Below, piece by piece: positions 39,633 through 50,665 of a stretch of DNA of 64,000 bases; within the stretch, counting starts at the first letter, position 1, and every line of letters starts with the position of its first letter. The stretch spans positions 2,108,001 through 2,172,000 of the forward strand of contig NZ_CP034035.1 of NCBI RefSeq assembly GCF_005484945.1. Direction: 5' to 3'. Under the pieces are notes generated by a model. That model did not search any database. It saw only the letters and a list, made by a program, of their open reading frames with translations, and had not been told where the DNA came from. The DNA is from Brenneria rubrifaciens. GTDB lineage: Bacteria; Pseudomonadota; Gammaproteobacteria; Enterobacterales; Enterobacteriaceae. Position numbers and translations under genes: made by a program.

Positions 39633-39845
39633 TTTTGTGAACAATGTCATTCTCTACGATCCGCATCATGTTTCTGGCTCGCCGATCAGTTCGACTTGGT
39701 AAAGCCAACGCCACTTCATCTTGATAAAACACTGTATTATCAATCTATTATTTAGAAAAATCCCGAGCGACAGCGGCGTATTTTTCTTATAATGCGGGCC
39801 TTTTATTTTCCGTGTCGCCGCGGCTCTTCGCCAAACAATACTACC
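39633..39845 (-). repeat. Right arm of a diverged 0.2-kb inverted repeat
   Basis: This is the reverse-complement partner of 36004-36211. In both arms the IS630 sequence breaks off after the segment coding YYKDEA or FYQDEV and continues into the same non-IS630 sequence. Confidence 0.75.
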
Positions 39846-39881
39846 CTGCTTCCGGTAACGATGCAGGGTAGTATCCACCAT
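39690..39881 (-). pseudogene. Decayed IS630-family transposase, right remnant
   Basis: On the minus strand the frame reads SIVWRRAAATRKIKGPHYKK and, in another frame, VFYQDEV, both typical of IS630 transposases in the middle of the catalytic region. Neither the N-terminal nor the C-terminal parts are here. It ends four bases before the mukB stop. Confidence 0.7.
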
Positions 39882-39884
39882 ACG

Positions 39885-42800
39885 CTAAGAAGCCCGTTCC
39901 TGAATTTCCGGGGGTTCATCTGCAAAACCGCGCAAACCCACCACATGAACGTGCTCATGATTCTGATGCACCTTACGCACCAGCTTATAGGTTGTCCCTT
40001 TTTCAGGGCTGATATTTTCCGGCGCGGCGATGATCAACTGCATTTCCAGACGATCGCAAAGTTCAAATAGGGTCGCGATTGATTTGGCGTCCAGACGGGC
40101 CGCTTCATCCAGAAACAGTAAACGGCACGGTGAGATATCTTTGCCGCGTAGCCGCTTGGACTCCTCTTCCCAGCTCTGAACCACCATCACCAGAATCGAC
40201 ATCCCGGTACCGATTGCTTCCCCGGTCGACAGGGCACCGCTCTCGGCGCGCAACCAACCATCGGCTCCGCGGTTGACCTCGACTTCCATTTCCAGATAGT
40301 TACGGTAATCCAGCAGTTCCTCACCTATGGTTTGCGGAGCCCGCTGTCCCATATCGATTTCCGGGTTCAGACGCTGGTACAGCTTCGCCAACGCTTCCGA
40401 GAAGGTCAGACGATTACTATTAAACAGATCCTGATGCATCTCCTGCTGTTCAGACAACACATTCAGCAGGGTTGTATGCGTTTCACGCACGTTGACGTTC
40501 AGCCGCACGCTTTTTACCTGACCAAACGCCACGGATTGCAGCCCCTGATTGAGCATTCGAATTCGGTTCTGTTCACGCTGGATCGTCTTGCGGATAATGT
40601 TGGCCACGCTGCGCGAACTGATTGCCAGCGTTTGTTCGCGGGCCGTCAACTCTTCCGTCAGACGATTAAGCTCAATTTCCATCTGTTCAATGGCTTCGAC
40701 CGGGTCATCGGTGCGGATGATATCCTGCCGGATACGCTCGCGCAGGTGCTGATATACCGCGATGTAAAACTGAATTTTACGCTCAGGCCGCTTAGGATCT
40801 TCCGAAAGGCGCAATACATCGCGCAAATGCTCGTTATCCGCCACCGCCAGGCGCAGAGCCCCCAGCGCTTTATCCGACATTGAACGCAGTTCGTCGCCAT
40901 CCATATAGGCCAGTTCACGACGATGCAAACGGCGCTCCACGCCGTTATCCTTAACCAGACGCATCACCGCACACCAGCTTGCCTTCGCCGTTACCACCTG
41001 CTCGCGCATCTGATGATAATCACGTTCCAGCTTACGCAGTTTCTTTTGCAGGCCATCCATCTCCGCTTCACAAAACGTGAGCTGTTTTTCCAACTGGTTA
41101 CGGCGCGCACGATTCGCGCTCAACGCGGCATGCAACTCGTCACGGCGCTGACGGGCCCGCGACTCGGCATCGGCATCGGCCCGCACGCCAATGTCCTGAA
41201 GCTCCTGAGTCAGCTCTTTCAGCATGTCACGTTTGGCGTCATAAGAACTCTTCAGTGATGCCTGGAGCTGGCTATATTGCGTAAGCTGCGATTGATGCTG
41301 ACGCAGTTGCTCACGGGCTTTGGTCCGCTCCGCTTCCGCCTGTTCCAAACGCTGACGCAGCTTGTCGTTCAGGTCAGCGTTTTCACCCAGCATCCCGGCG
41401 GAATCGGTATAGGTGAAGTGCGCCCGGCGCTGTACGACCTCCGTCAGGGAAAATGCCTGTTGCCTGGCGTGACGCTGCGCGTTTTGCGCCTGCGTATAAT
41501 CTTTTTTGAGCTGCTCATGCTGCTGAGGGTCGCTTTGCAGCACTGAAACCATCGGCTCCAGTTTTGCCAGCGTAGCACCGTGTTGCTGAAGAAAACCTAC
41601 CGACGCTTCCGCTTCGTCCAGCTCCGCGCGAATTTCTTCAACCCGATCGTACAGTGTGTCATCACATAGCAGGCTAACGCGAGGAATCAGTCTGTTCAGC
41701 ATTGCGCTGAGCGCTTTTGCCTGCTCGAACTGCTGGCGCTGCTGCTGATTTTCGCCATCAAAGTTGTCGATAGCCCGCTCAAGCTCGCTACGGCGAGAAT
41801 TTAAGCGACGAATATCCGTCTCAGGATCGTCGTCAAACGCGACGGCCAGATGGGTGCCAATAAAACGGCTGAACGACTGATGCAGACGTTGAGTTTTTTG
41901 CACGTCAAAAGAGAGCGTCGCATACTGTTCCGCCAACGCCTCACGTTCATCACGCAGACTTTCCAGCCGCATTTCTCGCGCCGCGCGGCCAAACAGCGGA
42001 ACCGCAGGAAAACGTGAGTAACGCCACTGGCGCTCCGCGACTTTCACCACCACCGCCCGTTCCAGCTCTTCCACCGCAAAAACGCTGTCGTCGAACGATT
42101 GCGGGTCGCCTTCGATCAGATACAAATCTTCCGGGCAATCTTCCAGCCCCGCCAGTTGTTCGCGAACCAAAGACAGATCCGCAACCACGATCCCGTGACG
42201 CGAAGGACCGTAAAGCGCGGAGAAATAGGGCGCATCGTCCAACGTGACATCGTCGTAGATCTCCGACAGCAGTACGCCGCCAAATCGTTCCGCCAATGCA
42301 TTTAAGCGCGGATCTTCAGCCCCACCTGGCTGGCTAAGGCGTTCAATCTGCGCTTCGATATGCCGTTTGCGGGCGGCGATCTCATCGCGCTCCACCGTGG
42401 TTTCCCGCTCACGCTCCAGCAGTTGCTGCATGAATTCCGTCACCTGACGGCTGTCGTCAAATGTTTCGCCGCTTTGATCGCTCAGTTGGGTCAGCATTTC
42501 CTGCGCCGCCAGCCAAATCGGTGCACGCGCCGTCAGTTGCTGAATACGTTGCTGGATCTGCTCAAGCTCCTGACGCAACGCCAAGCGGCGCTCGCCTGCC
42601 TCAGCCACCAGCGCCGACAGGGTTTCAATCTTCGCGTCCAACTCCTGCTGAAGCGAATCCAGCGCTTCCGGCTCACACGCCTGACCGCTGCGCTTGTTAA
42701 AATCCTGATGCAACCGCTCAGCGTCTTGCTGTTCGCCCAGGCGCTGCTCCAGTTCCGATAAACGCACGCGCAGCGGTTGCACCCGCTCAGCCTGATAGCG

Positions 42801-44324
42801 CTGTGACGAGCTATCGCGCAACAGGTCACGCGCGACCTGCCACGCCTCACTGCGACTTACGCTGCCGGCGATCCGGCAAACCAGCTCATAAGCCTGCTCA
42901 AACTGGCTGTGAGCAGCATCGGCAACGCTCAGCTTTTGCTCAAGCATCAACAGAATTTCTGTGGCTTCCTGATCTTTCGCCTGATAACTGTCCAGCCATT
43001 CATCGGCGTTGTCCGGGGTCAGATCCGGTATTTGGCAGAGCGTACGGGCGCGCTCCAGCGCCTGCTGCGCCTGCTGGTACTGAATGGCGCGGGTTTGCTG
43101 CACATCCAGCGCCTGCTGGTAATCGGCCAACTGACTTTTCAGTTCATCCACTTCCAACTCGGCGGCGTCGGCACGGGCTTCATTTTCAGCCTGTTGCTCA
43201 CGCGCTTCCTCAACCACCTCATTCTGTTCTTCGAGGCGGTAGCTCAACTCTTCCAGATCCGCGTTGTAGCGCGCGATCTTTTCCTGCTGGCGCATCGCGG
43301 TCTGCACCAGATTCAGGTGATCGCTGGCTGCCTGATAATCCGTTTCCAGATCGTCTTCCGCCCCGCTTTGCTCTTCGAGTTCACGCGCCATTTCAACGTG
43401 GCGATATTGCTCGGCGGAGAGTTGCTTGCGGCTGTTGAACAGATCGCGGCGCAGCGCCAGCGCGCCGTCCAGGTGAATACGGCGCTCATTGGCATGACGC
43501 ATATAGTCCGCCGCCACATAAGAGGTCGCCTCAGAAATCAAATGCTTGAACAGGTCACGATCGGACTGGGTAACGCGAATGGCTTCCAGCGTCATGCGGT
43601 TTTCACGTAACGCCGCCTCCATATCCTGAAACGCTTTGCGCACGCCGCTGTTTTCCGGCAGCAAATAATCACGCAATGAACGTGTAATGGCGCTGGAAAT
43701 ACCGCCGTACAACGAAGCTTCAATCAGGCGGTAAAACTTGCTGCGATCGGCGGCGGAGCGCAGACGACGAGGCACCACGCCCAGATCAAACATCAGGGAG
43801 TGATAATCCGTGATGGAGTTGAACTGTTTAAACTGAACGCCTTCCATCTCTTCAACGCGCTCTTTCAGTTCCTGTAGAGAAAGCACCCGCGCCTGACGAT
43901 CGCCCACCGTCTGGGTCAGCAACTGCGTCGGCTGCATCGCGGTCGGCAATCCTTGAATGACAAACGGCTTGATATCGACCTTGCGATCGCGGCCGGCAAC
44001 CTGCTGCAAGCGCACGCCCACCAGCACGCGCTGATGACGGGAGTTGACGATATCCAACGTGGAGTAACACACGCCAGCGCGCAGTTTACCGTGCAGACCC
44101 TTATCACGGGAACCGCTGGTGGCGCCGGCTTCAGTGGTGTTTCTGAAATGCAACAGTGTCAGATCGGGGATCAGCGCCGTAATAAACGCCGCCATTGTGG
44201 TGGATTTTCCGGCGCCGTTGCCTCCCGACAGCGTGGTAACCAGTTCATCGAGATCAAATGTGCGAGCGAAAAAACCATTCCAGTTAACCAGTGTCAGCGA
44301 GCGAAATTTACCGCGTTCAATCAT
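39885..44324 (-). CDS. mukB: Chromosome condensin subunit MukB
   Basis: The 1479-aa SMC-like protein has an N-terminal ATPase half with Walker [11 protein letters not shown] at residues 34-43, two very long coiled-coil arms separated by a hinge around residues 650-800, and a C-terminal half with the signature [13 protein letters not shown] and Walker [12 protein letters not shown]. It dimerises and, with MukE and MukF, organises and segregates the chromosome and binds topoisomerase IV. Its ATG overlaps the mukE stop (ATGA). Length fits E. coli (1486 aa). In E. coli ldtD follows directly; here the acquired segment does. Confidence 0.97.
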   Translation of the reverse strand: MIERGKFRSLTLVNWNGFFARTFDLDELVTTLSGGNGAGKSTTMAAFITALIPDLTLLHFRNTTEAGATSGSRDKGLHGKLRAGVCYSTLDIVNSRHQRVLVGVRLQQVAGRDRKVDIKPFVIQGLPTAMQPTQLLTQTVGDRQARVLSLQELKERVEEMEGVQFKQFNSITDYHSLMFDLGVVPRRLRSAADRSKFYRLIEASLYGGISSAITRSLRDYLLPENSGVRKAFQDMEAALRENRMTLEAIRVTQSDRDLFKHLISEATSYVAADYMRHANERRIHLDGALALRRDLFNSRKQLSAEQYRHVEMARELEEQSGAEDDLETDYQAASDHLNLVQTAMRQQEKIARYNADLEELSYRLEEQNEVVEEAREQQAENEARADAAELEVDELKSQLADYQQALDVQQTRAIQYQQAQQALERARTLCQIPDLTPDNADEWLDSYQAKDQEATEILLMLEQKLSVADAAHSQFEQAYELVCRIAGSVSRSEAWQVARDLLRDSSSQRYQAERVQPLRVRLSELEQRLGEQQDAERLHQDFNKRSGQACEPEALDSLQQELDAKIETLSALVAEAGERRLALRQELEQIQQRIQQLTARAPIWLAAQEMLTQLSDQSGETFDDSRQVTEFMQQLLERERETTVERDEIAARKRHIEAQIERLSQPGGAEDPRLNALAERFGGVLLSEIYDDVTLDDAPYFSALYGPSRHGIVVADLSLVREQLAGLEDCPEDLYLIEGDPQSFDDSVFAVEELERAVVVKVAERQWRYSRFPAVPLFGRAAREMRLESLRDEREALAEQYATLSFDVQKTQRLHQSFSRFIGTHLAVAFDDDPETDIRRLNSRRSELERAIDNFDGENQQQRQQFEQAKALSAMLNRLIPRVSLLCDDTLYDRVEEIRAELDEAEASVGFLQQHGATLAKLEPMVSVLQSDPQQHEQLKKDYTQAQNAQRHARQQAFSLTEVVQRRAHFTYTDSAGMLGENADLNDKLRQRLEQAEAERTKAREQLRQHQSQLTQYSQLQASLKSSYDAKRDMLKELTQELQDIGVRADADAESRARQRRDELHAALSANRARRNQLEKQLTFCEAEMDGLQKKLRKLERDYHQMREQVVTAKASWCAVMRLVKDNGVERRLHRRELAYMDGDELRSMSDKALGALRLAVADNEHLRDVLRLSEDPKRPERKIQFYIAVYQHLRERIRQDIIRTDDPVEAIEQMEIELNRLTEELTAREQTLAISSRSVANIIRKTIQREQNRIRMLNQGLQSVAFGQVKSVRLNVNVRETHTTLLNVLSEQQEMHQDLFNSNRLTFSEALAKLYQRLNPEIDMGQRAPQTIGEELLDYRNYLEMEVEVNRGADGWLRAESGALSTGEAIGTGMSILVMVVQSWEEESKRLRGKDISPCRLLFLDEAARLDAKSIATLFELCDRLEMQLIIAAPENISPEKGTTYKLVRKVHQNHEHVHVVGLRGFADEPPEIQERAS

Positions 44325-45049
44325 TCCTGTTCATCCTCAACACTTTCTGGCGGGGTATCGTCTGGGCGATCGTTCTCGTCACTCTCATCTTTCAGTGACA
44401 GATTACCGTCGACAGGCATCGCTTCACCATCGCGGATCATCCGCAACTGCGCCTCGCGCGCATCATCGCCGCTGCGCACATCGGCGCCGAAGCGGAAAAC
44501 CGACTCGGTGATCCGAAACTTGCTGTTATCGCTGCCCATAAAATAGATCATTCCCAGCCGCCGCAGGCGGTTAAGGGAGGTTCTGACTTTTTCCTGTAAT
44601 TTCTGGCGATCCAGATCGGAGCCTGTCGAGCGCTGGTTAACCAGCTTCAGCAATTTGCTTTCATCCGCCAGGCCGAGCAGCTCTTCATACAGTTCCTGCT
44701 GGCTGAAAATGCCTTCGTGCGCCAGCCGCTCCGGGCTGAGGTATAAATAGCAAAGAATTTTCCCCACCATCATATCCAGCTCGGACAAGACTGAACGGGC
44801 GATCAGCGTGGTGGAACGCGGACGCAGATAGAAGAACCCTTCCGGCGCACGAATCAGCTCGACATTATACCGGCTGTAGAACGATTCCAGTTCTTCCTGA
44901 AAATCCATCAGGAAAGCGTGATTTTCCAGCTCTTCAATGCCGATATGACGGCCTGCCCGCAATTGACTGTCCAGCGCGGGAAATAGCATATTCGACAGCG
45001 CGGTAACCAGTCTGACTGGCATGATATGTTCAATATTTGTCGATGACAT
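44321..45049 (-). CDS. mukE: Condensin subunit MukE
   Basis: The 242-aa protein (E. coli 234 aa) has two winged-helix domains and an acidic C-terminal tail, and bridges MukF to MukB. Conserved segments are [48 protein letters not shown] and [17 protein letters not shown] start at 45049 ([14 protein letters not shown]), which overlaps the mukF end by 20 bp; the 9 extra residues of the longer ORF are not supported by alignment. Confidence 0.95.
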   Translation of the reverse strand: MSSTNIEHIMPVRLVTALSNMLFPALDSQLRAGRHIGIEELENHAFLMDFQEELESFYSRYNVELIRAPEGFFYLRPRSTTLIARSVLSELDMMVGKILCYLYLSPERLAHEGIFSQQELYEELLGLADESKLLKLVNQRSTGSDLDRQKLQEKVRTSLNRLRRLGMIYFMGSDNSKFRITESVFRFGADVRSGDDAREAQLRMIRDGEAMPVDGNLSLKDESDENDRPDDTPPESVEDEQE

Positions 45050-46355
45050 GGGCCTGTACCTTGGCTCCGTAATCATTGATTACCTGCCACAGCGCGGGCA
45101 ATCCGGTGAAATCTGCTTCGGCCACTCCCAGACGCACCGCCTGGTCGACCACGATTCTGGCAACATCAAAGTGCCGGGAACGAGGATACTGTGCAAGATA
45201 CTCGCGCATTACATCGCTTAAATTAAGCGGTATTTGCTGCGCTTTGTATTTCTGTAACGACTGCTCCACCAACGCGATCAACTGTTCGCGCATTTCGCTG
45301 AACGCTTCATATTCCAGATCTGGCGGCAGTTCGCCCGTGACTTCTTCGCTGCGTAACGTCAACTCTTCATCACGCATATCCAGCAATCGATCGGCATTGG
45401 CAAACGTAAGCGCCCAGGGGTAGTCAAAATAACTCTGCACCGACTGGCGCAAACGTTGCGCAAACACCCGGTTTTTATCCATATCAATGGCGGTACGGAT
45501 AAATTTATGAACATGCCGATCATAGCCAATCCATAAGTCGATGGTTTGCTGGCCCCAACTGACAATACGGTCAAGTTTGCTTTGTAAATCAAAGACCAGT
45601 TTATCGACAAACTCCAGGTTGTGCGGGTTGTTGAGAATAGTATCCTGAATACTCAGCAGGCTGGCCTGTAATTTGTCGCCGGCGGCTTCCAGCGTATCCT
45701 GCAATTCGCGCAGGGTGCTCGAGGTTTCCGTCAACAGTTGTTCACAACTGCTGATAGCCGCGCGCCAGTCCTGATTCAACAGCGCGGCAATATCCTCTTT
45801 TACCCCTTGCTGTTGCTCATCCATCACCCGTTGGGATAAATCGATACTGTCAAAAATTTCTGCGACCGAGTATTTCAGCGGCGCAAAGACATTACGATGC
45901 CAGTGAAACTCATCGCCGCCCTCTTCCGCCGCCTCCGCCGCCCGCTTAAGTTCCTGAGCCACAATCGAGAGCTGCATAGAGAGGCGCAGCGCGGAAAATT
46001 CACGCTGACGAATGTAGTAGTCGGTGATACCGATTCCCAACGGGGTCAGGCGGTAAATGGCGTTGCCCTCCGCCTGTTCACTGACAAAACGATTGAGCAA
46101 CCGCTGGCGAACCAGATCATTGATGGCATTATTGGCACGGACGGTAATGGTTTCGTCCGTTTGATCGAACCCCTGACTGACATGCCGAAAGGCATCGACC
46201 AGTTCGCCTTCACTCATTTCTCCATCCATACGTTCGCCATTGAGTGTGGCTATCGCCAGTAAAAAAGCCAGGCGCTCAGTGGGAAGGGAAAGGGAAAAAT
46301 CATTTTTTCGTGCCCAGGCGACCAGTTCGGGTACAGTCTGGGAAAAATCACTCAT
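45030..46355 (-). CDS. mukF: Kleisin subunit MukF
   Basis: The 441-aa kleisin (E. coli 440 aa) has an N-terminal winged-helix dimer domain ([20 protein letters not shown]), a central helical region and a C-terminal winged helix that contacts the MukB head. It overlaps cmoM by four bases and mukE by 20, so cmoM-mukF-mukE-mukB form one tightly coupled operon. Confidence 0.95.
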   Translation of the reverse strand: MSDFSQTVPELVAWARKNDFSLSLPTERLAFLLAIATLNGERMDGEMSEGELVDAFRHVSQGFDQTDETITVRANNAINDLVRQRLLNRFVSEQAEGNAIYRLTPLGIGITDYYIRQREFSALRLSMQLSIVAQELKRAAEAAEEGGDEFHWHRNVFAPLKYSVAEIFDSIDLSQRVMDEQQQGVKEDIAALLNQDWRAAISSCEQLLTETSSTLRELQDTLEAAGDKLQASLLSIQDTILNNPHNLEFVDKLVFDLQSKLDRIVSWGQQTIDLWIGYDRHVHKFIRTAIDMDKNRVFAQRLRQSVQSYFDYPWALTFANADRLLDMRDEELTLRSEEVTGELPPDLEYEAFSEMREQLIALVEQSLQKYKAQQIPLNLSDVMREYLAQYPRSRHFDVARIVVDQAVRLGVAEADFTGLPALWQVINDYGAKVQAHVIDKY

Positions 46356-47137
46356 AATGCATCCTTCAAATGGGGTTTATGCGCCATGACATGGATATAA
46401 CGACCCAAACTCACGAAAGGTTCCTGCCGGCAGTAACGCTGTTCAAGCTCAAGAATCTCGGCAAAATTATCACGTTGTTGCTGTTTATTCTGCAAATAAT
46501 CGTGAAATACCCGCACGCCCGTTTTACCGCTGATGGACAAGCCCATCTCCTCAAGCCAGCCATAAACCTGCTGAGGCGCCAGCGGATGATCCGGTGACAA
46601 CGACCGCCGCTTGCGCTTGGGCATACCGGCTTGTACATAGGCAAAATTACCCAGCACCATATTGCGCATCAACAAACCATGATGGTTATAAAACATCAGG
46701 GATAACGCGCCCCCCGGAGACAGACAGTCATTCAATTTTTCCAGCGCCTGCCGTGGCTGGGCCACCCACTCCAGCACTGCGTGAAACAATATCAGATCGG
46801 CGGGCCGATCCATATATTGCGCGACATCCTGCGCCGCACTTTGCACAAAGCGCATATTCCGGTTCACACCCTGCGCGGCGGCGGCCTCTTTAGCGCGCTG
46901 AATCATCTCATCGGATAAGTCGCACAACAATACCTGATGTCCTAAACCCGCCAAACGACACGCCATATGTCCTTCCCCACCGCCGGCATCCAGAACCTTT
47001 AATTGCCGTGCCGGAAGCCGGGCGAGCAAACCATCAAGATCCTGCCATAGCACCGCCTGTCGCAGTGCGCCTTTTGTCGTGCCATAAATGTTCCGGGAAA
47101 ATTTCTCTGCGATATCGTTAAAGTTGCGATCCTGCAT
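46352..47137 (-). CDS. cmoM: tRNA 5-carboxymethoxyuridine methyltransferase CmoM
   Basis: This 261-aa SAM-dependent methyltransferase has the same length as the E. coli protein formerly called SmtA. It methylates cmo5U34 to mcmo5U in a subset of tRNAs, finishing the pathway begun by CmoA and CmoB at the left edge of this window. The cofactor loop [12 protein letters not shown] near residue 45 and LFHAVLEWV are visible. First gene of the cmoM-mukFEB operon. It is divergent from elyC. Confidence 0.95.
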   Translation of the reverse strand: MQDRNFNDIAEKFSRNIYGTTKGALRQAVLWQDLDGLLARLPARQLKVLDAGGGEGHMACRLAGLGHQVLLCDLSDEMIQRAKEAAAAQGVNRNMRFVQSAAQDVAQYMDRPADLILFHAVLEWVAQPRQALEKLNDCLSPGGALSLMFYNHHGLLMRNMVLGNFAYVQAGMPKRKRRSLSPDHPLAPQQVYGWLEEMGLSISGKTGVRVFHDYLQNKQQQRDNFAEILELEQRYCRQEPFVSLGRYIHVMAHKPHLKDAL

Positions 47138-47307
47138 GGGTCAATGATTCCGCGTCATAGATTCAGGACGAATAAAAAGCGCATAGCAATCCGGCTCGCC
47201 GGACGCCGTTGAAGACTGCATTTTGGCACAGCCTGACTTAGAATAAATCGTCTTACCCCATAATATCTGCCCGAATGCGGTTTTTTCACCCAAAGGAACG
47301 CCATTTT

Positions 47308-48084
47308 ATGCTTTTCGCGCTTAAAAAATTTGTCGGCAGTCTGTTACAGCCTCTTCCATTACTGCTGTTGGTGATGGGAGCAGGCTTGCTGCTCCTGTGG
47401 TTCACACAGCGGCAACGCACCGGCAAAACGCTGATTTCGGCAAGCTGGCTTACCCTGGCGCTGATCAGCATCCAGCCTATTGCCGATCGCCTGCTGCTGC
47501 CACTGGAAACACGCTATCCCACCTGGCAACCCGATCGCCCACTGGCCGATTATATCGTGGTGCTGGGCGGAGGTTATACCTATAACCCCGACTGGGCGCC
47601 CAGTTCCAATCTCATTAACAACAGTTTGTCACGGGTCACCGAAGGCATTCGCCTCTATCACGCCAATCCGGGGGCTAAAATGATTTTTACCGGTGCGGCG
47701 GCGCAAGGCAATCCGGTCAGCAGCGCCAGCACCGCCGCGCGAGTCGCCGAGAGCCTTGGGGTTCCGCCGCAGGATATCGTGCTGGTGGATACCGCAAGGG
47801 ATACGGAAGAAGAAGCGATCGGCACGGCGAAAATCGTCGGCAATCAACCTTTCTGGCTGGTAACATCGGCAAGTCACTTGCCTCGGGCGATGCGTTTTTT
47901 CCAGGCGGAAGGGCTTCGTCCCATGCCAGCGCCGGCGAATCAATTGGCCATTACCACCGCGCTGAACCCGTGGGAAAAAATCTTCCCTTCAGCCTATTTT
48001 TTGTCGCATAGCGAACGGGCCTGGTATGAAACACTGGGGCATATCTGGCAAAACCTGAAAGGAACAAAACCCGCGGCGGAGTAA
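47308..48084 (+). CDS. elyC: Envelope biogenesis factor ElyC
   Basis: The 258-aa inner-membrane protein (E. coli YcbC/ElyC 259 aa) has two N-terminal transmembrane segments and a DUF218 domain (YIVVLGGGYTYNPDWAPSSN, LVTSASHLPRAM). E. coli mutants lacking it have peptidoglycan defects at low temperature, tied to use of undecaprenyl phosphate. I start at 47308, with AAGGA upstream, giving MLFALKK as in E. coli. The 11-residue upstream extension is rejected. Confidence 0.93.
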   Translation: MLFALKKFVGSLLQPLPLLLLVMGAGLLLLWFTQRQRTGKTLISASWLTLALISIQPIADRLLLPLETRYPTWQPDRPLADYIVVLGGGYTYNPDWAPSSNLINNSLSRVTEGIRLYHANPGAKMIFTGAAAQGNPVSSASTAARVAESLGVPPQDIVLVDTARDTEEEAIGTAKIVGNQPFWLVTSASHLPRAMRFFQAEGLRPMPAPANQLAITTALNPWEKIFPSAYFLSHSERAWYETLGHIWQNLKGTKPAAE

Positions 48085-48097
48085 TAAGCCCGCCTGA

Positions 48098-48991
48098 CTA
48101 TTCGAGCCAGGGCGAAAGTTCGCGGGCGGCCACATCAAAGGACCGCCGCTCCAGTTGCCCGGTGTGAATATAGCGGGAAGCGATTTCCCAGATGACATAC
48201 AGCCAGCGGCGGTAGATAAAAGATTCCGCAACCGGCGCTTTCTTAATATAGTGATATAACAACTGCTCCGGCATCCCTGACTCACAGAGCCGGAAGAGCT
48301 CATACTCCCTGGGAGCCCAAAGCACCATTCCCGGATTAATCATCGCCAGTAGCTGATCGCTGCGGGCGTCTTTCAACATACTGCGCAACGAGAGGTTGCC
48401 GTGTACCAACACACAACCGTCATTAAAATCATCAAATAATTCCGACAATGCCTGACGGGAACGGTAAAGCAGGCTGCGATCGGCCTGGGTCAGCAGAGGG
48501 GCGGTGACATTGAGCAGTGTGGACCATATCACTTCCAGACGCTGCTGATACCAGCTAAACCAGTTATTTTCCTGCGTGCTATCGACAGTGCCGACACAGC
48601 CGTGGCTATCAATGCGATGCCAGGCCATCATGTTCTCCACGATTTGATCCATCAACAACGTCCAGCGCTGTGCCGTACGGGGCGGCGCTTCAACCGAAAC
48701 GCCGCGCAGACGTTCAATCAGTAACAGTTCTTTATACGGCGGTTGTTGGGTAATGACCAGACCATATACCGTCGGCAGGCGCACATCCCCTTCACGCGCC
48801 AGCATGGATAACTTGTAGGCTTCCTGTTGCGCAATGCCTTGACAAATATAACTTTTAGCGAGCAAGGGAATCGCATTGCCTTTTCTATCGTACAAAGCAT
48901 ATAAATCCGCATAAGGTTGTTCGCTAATCCGCTCAAGACGGCTTAGGTTTTCCCCCAGCACCGTGCTTAATTCCGCCTTTAACTGTTCCAT
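48098..48991 (-). CDS. ycbJ: YcbJ family protein, phosphotransferase-like fold
   Basis: This 297-aa protein has the length of E. coli YcbJ. The fold is related to aminoglycoside phosphotransferase and choline kinase: VLVHGNLSLRSMLKD resembles the catalytic loop, with Asn rather than the usual Asp after HG. Activity is unknown. The start at 48991 (MEQLKAELS) aligns with E. coli; a TTG further upstream is not supported. It converges on elyC with a 13-bp gap. Confidence 0.9.
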   Translation of the reverse strand: MEQLKAELSTVLGENLSRLERISEQPYADLYALYDRKGNAIPLLAKSYICQGIAQQEAYKLSMLAREGDVRLPTVYGLVITQQPPYKELLLIERLRGVSVEAPPRTAQRWTLLMDQIVENMMAWHRIDSHGCVGTVDSTQENNWFSWYQQRLEVIWSTLLNVTAPLLTQADRSLLYRSRQALSELFDDFNDGCVLVHGNLSLRSMLKDARSDQLLAMINPGMVLWAPREYELFRLCESGMPEQLLYHYIKKAPVAESFIYRRWLYVIWEIASRYIHTGQLERRSFDVAARELSPWLE

Positions 48992-49023
48992 AAACGGCAA
49001 AACCTCTACTGAGCCTAATTTCT

Positions 49024-49200
49024 TCAATTATTATAATGCGGTCCGAAAAAGACAATTTCACCAATGCAGATCAAATAAAGATACATCCGCGGCCACTGCT
49101 TATCCCACCCAAAGAAGTCACTCTTGTAAGTATCCCGGTACACCGAACCATACACTTTTAGAAATCTTCCAGCATACTGATTATATCCCCTTGAGCAGAT
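49024..49200 (-). pseudogene. Possible C-terminal fragment of an unknown protein
   Basis: The minus frame encodes about 58 residues including FLKVYGSVYRDTYKSDFFG and MYLYLICIGEIVFFGPHYNN before a stop. The aromatic-rich, protein-like sequence has no ribosome site or start, and the IS3-type fragment begins next to it. It could be the tail of a gene cut by the insertion, but I do not recognise a family. Confidence 0.3.
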
Positions 49201-49204
49201 CACT

Positions 49205-49303
49205 ATGCGTAAAGCTCGATTCACTGAACACCAGATCATCACCGCTTTTAAATCCAAGGTAGTCGGTATTTCTGAGGCCCGTTATTGCACTGATTTCCGT
49301 TAA
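49205..49303 (+). mobile_element. IS3-family OrfA remnant
   Basis: This 32-codon frame begins MRKARFTEHQII, a hallmark of IS3-family OrfA proteins, then jumps to GISEARY, skipping the helix-turn-helix residues in between, and stops. It is an internally deleted fragment. No OrfB is seen. Confidence 0.75.
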
Positions 49304-49544
49304 TAACTGCCTACCTTGTATCAAGACTAAACAGCTGATGACATATACCCAATAAACCTTAGGATTCAGGGTGTAGTACCTGCAAATGATCGTTAATTCA
49401 GTAGGTGAGTATACTTACTTATCACATCCGGCATCATCGATATGTTCAAGTTCGAATTTTACTCATCGTAATGTGATATAGACAAAAGCTAAATACTAAT
49501 ACATATTGACGATAAAACAGGATATAACCTAGGAGTAGAAAGAG

Positions 49545-49998
49545 GTGTTTATATTGAGGTCGAGTAATTCTATAAAAAAGCCAGTTCTGGTATTAGTATT
49601 TTGGGGGGGTGGTGGTAACTGTTCCTGTTTTATTCGTTAACGTTGATTTTTCATATACGAAAAATGATTATATTAAATATAATATATTTACCTTTGATGA
49701 AATAAAGAAAATGCCATTTATTTCAGATGATTATATCATTTATTATAATTCACCGGATGGAACAACGCCAATGACCAATAGTGTGGTTTTTTCTAATGCT
49801 AACCCAAGCGGTAAGTCAGAACTGGTTAACTACATTGAAAATCTGGGGTTTCAAAGATATGAAGATAAAATCTGGAGTGAATATAATAGCAATGCGTTTT
49901 GGAGAAGAAAAGATAGTGTTATTAATATAACCCAGAATGATACTGAATATACTGTTTCTTTTTCCGTTCAGAAGAGCGGAGGGGTTAACAGAGAATAA
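49545..49998 (+). pseudogene. Unknown membrane-anchored protein, frame broken in a G7 tract
   Basis: A GTG start at 49545 follows AGGAG by nine bases and encodes MFILRSSNSIKKPVLVLVF before a run of seven G (49603-49609), where the frame is lost and stops at 49640. With one G fewer the frame continues into the 129-codon ORF that ends at 49998. The joined 150-residue product would have a single N-terminal membrane anchor (PVLVLVFW-G-VVVTVPVLFV), then a soluble, Asn/Tyr-rich domain. Composition is A+T-rich, unlike the surrounding core genes. No family is recognised. The break may be phase variation, decay or a sequencing error. Confidence 0.55.
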
Positions 49999-50094
49999 TA
50001 TATCCTTGAACATTGAAGAGGTTTGGTTTTATGTGTCAAGAGGAGCGCGCTTTCCGGCATAGAATATTTGTCACTGCTGAGCATACAAAAATCT

Positions 50095-50665
50095 AATCAA
50101 TGATTGATCTCAAAATTTCTTTCATCATATGCATGAAGTCACGGTTTATTTTGTACCGCGCTAAACTCTCCGCTTCAATATTCCGGGCATGGAAAAATGA
50201 CTGCACCGTTACGGTTTTGAGCACAAAAAACTTTTCCCCACAATCTTCACTACAAAGGCCCAATCTTTAATGAACTGGGTTCGGTGATAACCCGCTCCAT
50301 ACAGAATAACGTGGATTTTTTGTCGATAACCGAGATAACGTTTTCGTATCTCATTAAAAAAACGAGTAACATTGTAGTCATTAATCGTTTTATAGTCATG
50401 AATAACCGTCCCGCCGATATCATTTAGATTCAGTACACCCAGAATATTTAGGCGAGTTCGGCTTCCCGTTATTTTAACTGACTTTTTATGCCTTTTCTGT
50501 ATCCCTCCCTAGCTAAGCTTTGTCGCCTGTGTCGGATGAATGACATCGATAAACAGTCTCGGCTCATCACCTGCTGTCTTCTTTAAATCTTCATAATATT
50601 CAATGAGCTGCTTCTGCTTTTCTTCATTAAATTGATGCGGCACACCCGTCGGTTTTGAGAGCATG
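50095..50665 (-). pseudogene. Decayed IS630-family (DDE_3) transposase, second type
   Basis: The minus strand reads FNEEKQKQLIEYYEDLKK, then PRLFIDVIHPTQATKLS, a stop, then RTRLNILGVLNLNDIGGTV, IHDYKTIN, RKRYLGYRQKIHVILYGAGYH. These correspond to the catalytic domain of IS630-type transposases (LFADAVHPTH and DNARYH regions) with several stops and frame changes. Its sequence differs from the IS630 remnants at 35.6 and 39.7 kb. The N-terminal part is missing. Confidence 0.7.

Noticed and set aside
39493-39702. 69-aa plus-strand ORF with a hydrophobic N terminus
   Set aside because: TTG start without a ribosome site, and its last third lies in the inverted repeat; it could hold the tail of an unknown gene but not a full gene.
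42803-43610. Plus-strand ORFs of over 200 aa within mukB
   Set aside because: Antisense shadows of the mukB coiled-coil region.
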